From NCBI GenBank assembly GCA_910587895.1, contig CAJUOE010000124.1, positions 1-6,912 of the forward strand: 6,912 bases of DNA, in the 5' to 3' direction. The notes beneath the pieces were generated by a model. It made no database searches. It was given only the letters and a program-made list of their open reading frames with translations, and was not told the origin of the DNA. Below, one piece after another: positions 6,149-6,912 of the stretch. Origin of the DNA: an uncultured Lachnospiraceae bacterium (GTDB lineage: Bacteria; Bacillota; Clostridia; Lachnospirales; Lachnospiraceae). The translations under genes and the position numbers were made by a program. Position 1 is the first letter of the stretch; each line of letters begins with the position of its first letter.

Positions 6149-6421
6149 CTAACTTCTGGTTTCTTCTGTTTCCATGTGAGTCTCAGATATTTTTTCTTCC
6201 TGTATTTTCTGCTTTTTCTTTTTTGGTGATGATACGGTCGCAGAATTACCGGAACGCAGTGCAATAAACTGTCTCACACCTACCGGGACGGATTTGGCAA
6301 AAAGAGAATCCAATGATTTTGCCAGCTCCTTCTCCAAAGAACTTCCTTTCTGTTCCAGATACAGTTTGAGTGCTACCGTTTTTTCCTCATCAAAATTGAC
6401 GGTTATAACTGCTTTCTTCAT
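6149..6421 (-). CDS. DUF6103-like small protein of conjugative elements
   Basis: The 90-residue protein opens with MKKAVITVNFDEEKTVALKLYLEQK, followed by a conserved-looking ELAKSLDSLFAKSVPVGVRQFIALR stretch. It ends in a Lys/Glu-rich, probably disordered tail containing PKKKKQK. The N-terminal strand-helix pattern resembles DUF6103 proteins found in Clostridia integrative conjugative elements; the assignment is from memory of that family. It may be ribbon-helix-helix-like, but DNA binding is not shown. Its ATG overlaps the TGA of the upstream frame as ATGA (6418-6421), and GGAGGG lies about 9 bases upstream, so it is translationally coupled to that gene. No enzyme motif is present. Confidence 0.75.
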   Translation of the reverse strand: MKKAVITVNFDEEKTVALKLYLEQKGSSLEKELAKSLDSLFAKSVPVGVRQFIALRSGNSATVSSPKKKKQKIQEEKISETHMETEETRS

Positions 6422-6912
6422 AATCGCTTTCCCTCCATAATCGGTGTATACCAGTAGTCATAGGGGGCGAAATTCTCCCGCAGATACTTCCTGTCTGATT
6501 CCGGCAGAGACTTCTCTCCCTGATCCAAATCTCCCTCTGGTGTCAGAAAAAAAGTCCCCCAATGCTCACCAGAAGAATGCAGGTCAACTGTCACAATGCC
6601 AAGCGTGACATATCCCTCATTCCTTCCCCGGATGACAGCAGGCAGTTCCACAAACTCATACTCGTCCCTTTCCAGATAATTACAACCATAAGCGGATATA
6701 AACGCCTCATGCATTTGCCCCAGCACCTTTTCCCGTAATGCTTTTCACAGATATCGGGATTGTACCTGCCAAGCACATAGTGGAGCGGTACGTCATCCAT
6801 CGTAAAAAAATCACTGCGTACAGAGCATCGACGGACTTGCCTTTCAATGGGAAGGACGCGAAATACTCCCATCCATACAAAGCCAATACCCGGCATACGA
6901 CTATATATGCTC
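6418..6912 (-). pseudogene. Mobile-element hypothetical gene, 5' end off window, apparently frameshifted twice
   Basis: The last 102 codons (from a GTG at 6726) read well: GQMHEAFISAYG, FVELPAVIRGRNEGYVTLG, VDLHSSGEHWGTFFLTPEG and YDYWYTPIMEG. No good ribosome site precedes that GTG, and the same frame is closed by TGA at 6745-6747. Adding one A to the A4 run at 6742-6745 joins it to a second frame, giving VLGRYNPDICEK then ALREKVLGQMHE. Adding one T to the T7 run at 6804-6810 joins a third frame open to the window edge (LKGKSVDALYAVIF then FTMDDVPLHY). The joined reading is more protein-like than any single frame. I infer a longer gene carrying two one-base deletions. The product is an uncharacterised protein, probably of a conjugative element. 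A separate short protein from 6726 remains possible. Confidence 0.65.

Noticed and set aside
5824..6267. A 147-codon plus-strand open frame.
   Set aside because: It runs antisense across the metallophosphoesterase start, its promoter and the DUF6103-like gene, with no ribosome site or recognisable motif.
6591..6896. A 101-codon minus-strand open frame starting at 6896 as a complete gene.
   Set aside because: Only its middle (FTMDDVPLHYVLGRYNPDICEK region) reads as protein; both ends make better sense in other frames, so it is treated as part of the broken gene.

Overview
The window looks like an accessory segment of a low-to-mid GC Firmicute, most likely a gut Clostridia/Lachnospiraceae-type genome. 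The evidence is strong AGGAGG-type ribosome sites, sigma-A-like promoter elements, a small DUF6103-like protein of the kind carried by Clostridia conjugative elements, and a zinc-ribbon/TIR/DUF6273 protein of a style familiar from these bacteria. No rRNA, tRNA, transposase, integrase or CRISPR array is visible. Taxonomy and mobile-element status are inferences from family resemblance.

Left end (1-623): a plus-strand Uma2-family (PD-(D/E)xK) putative nuclease gene is complete in the window. It converges on the minus-strand operon, and a hairpin at 593-623, followed by six T's on the minus strand, separates the two.

Centre (661-5459, minus strand, transcribed right to left): a compact three-gene operon with a candidate promoter at 5431-5459. 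Gene 1 is an SPFH/YdjI-like protein with a Gly/Ala-rich hinge and three C-terminal zinc ribbons. Gene 2 is a four-helix membrane protein with a soluble helical tail. Gene 3 is a 907-residue protein with an N-terminal zinc ribbon, a TIR domain, helical repeats, one membrane helix, three near-identical 45-residue repeats and a C-terminal DUF6273-like domain. The gaps are 14 and 11 bases, so the three are almost certainly co-transcribed. The combination suggests a membrane-associated sensing module: an SPFH scaffold and a membrane partner coupled to a TIR protein that may be an NAD-consuming or signalling effector. This is the most interesting part of the window. A defence or envelope-stress role is inference only.

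Right end (5548-6912, minus strand): a calcineurin-like metallophosphoesterase with its own extended -10 promoter lacks the C-terminal metal-binding His motifs of its family. Upstream of it are a DUF6103-like gene and, overlapping that by 4 bases, the 3' part of a gene that runs off the window. That last gene appears broken by two one-base losses in homopolymer runs, through either genuine decay or sequencing error. These genes look like cargo or backbone of an integrative conjugative element.

No gene-free stretch exceeds 170 bases.
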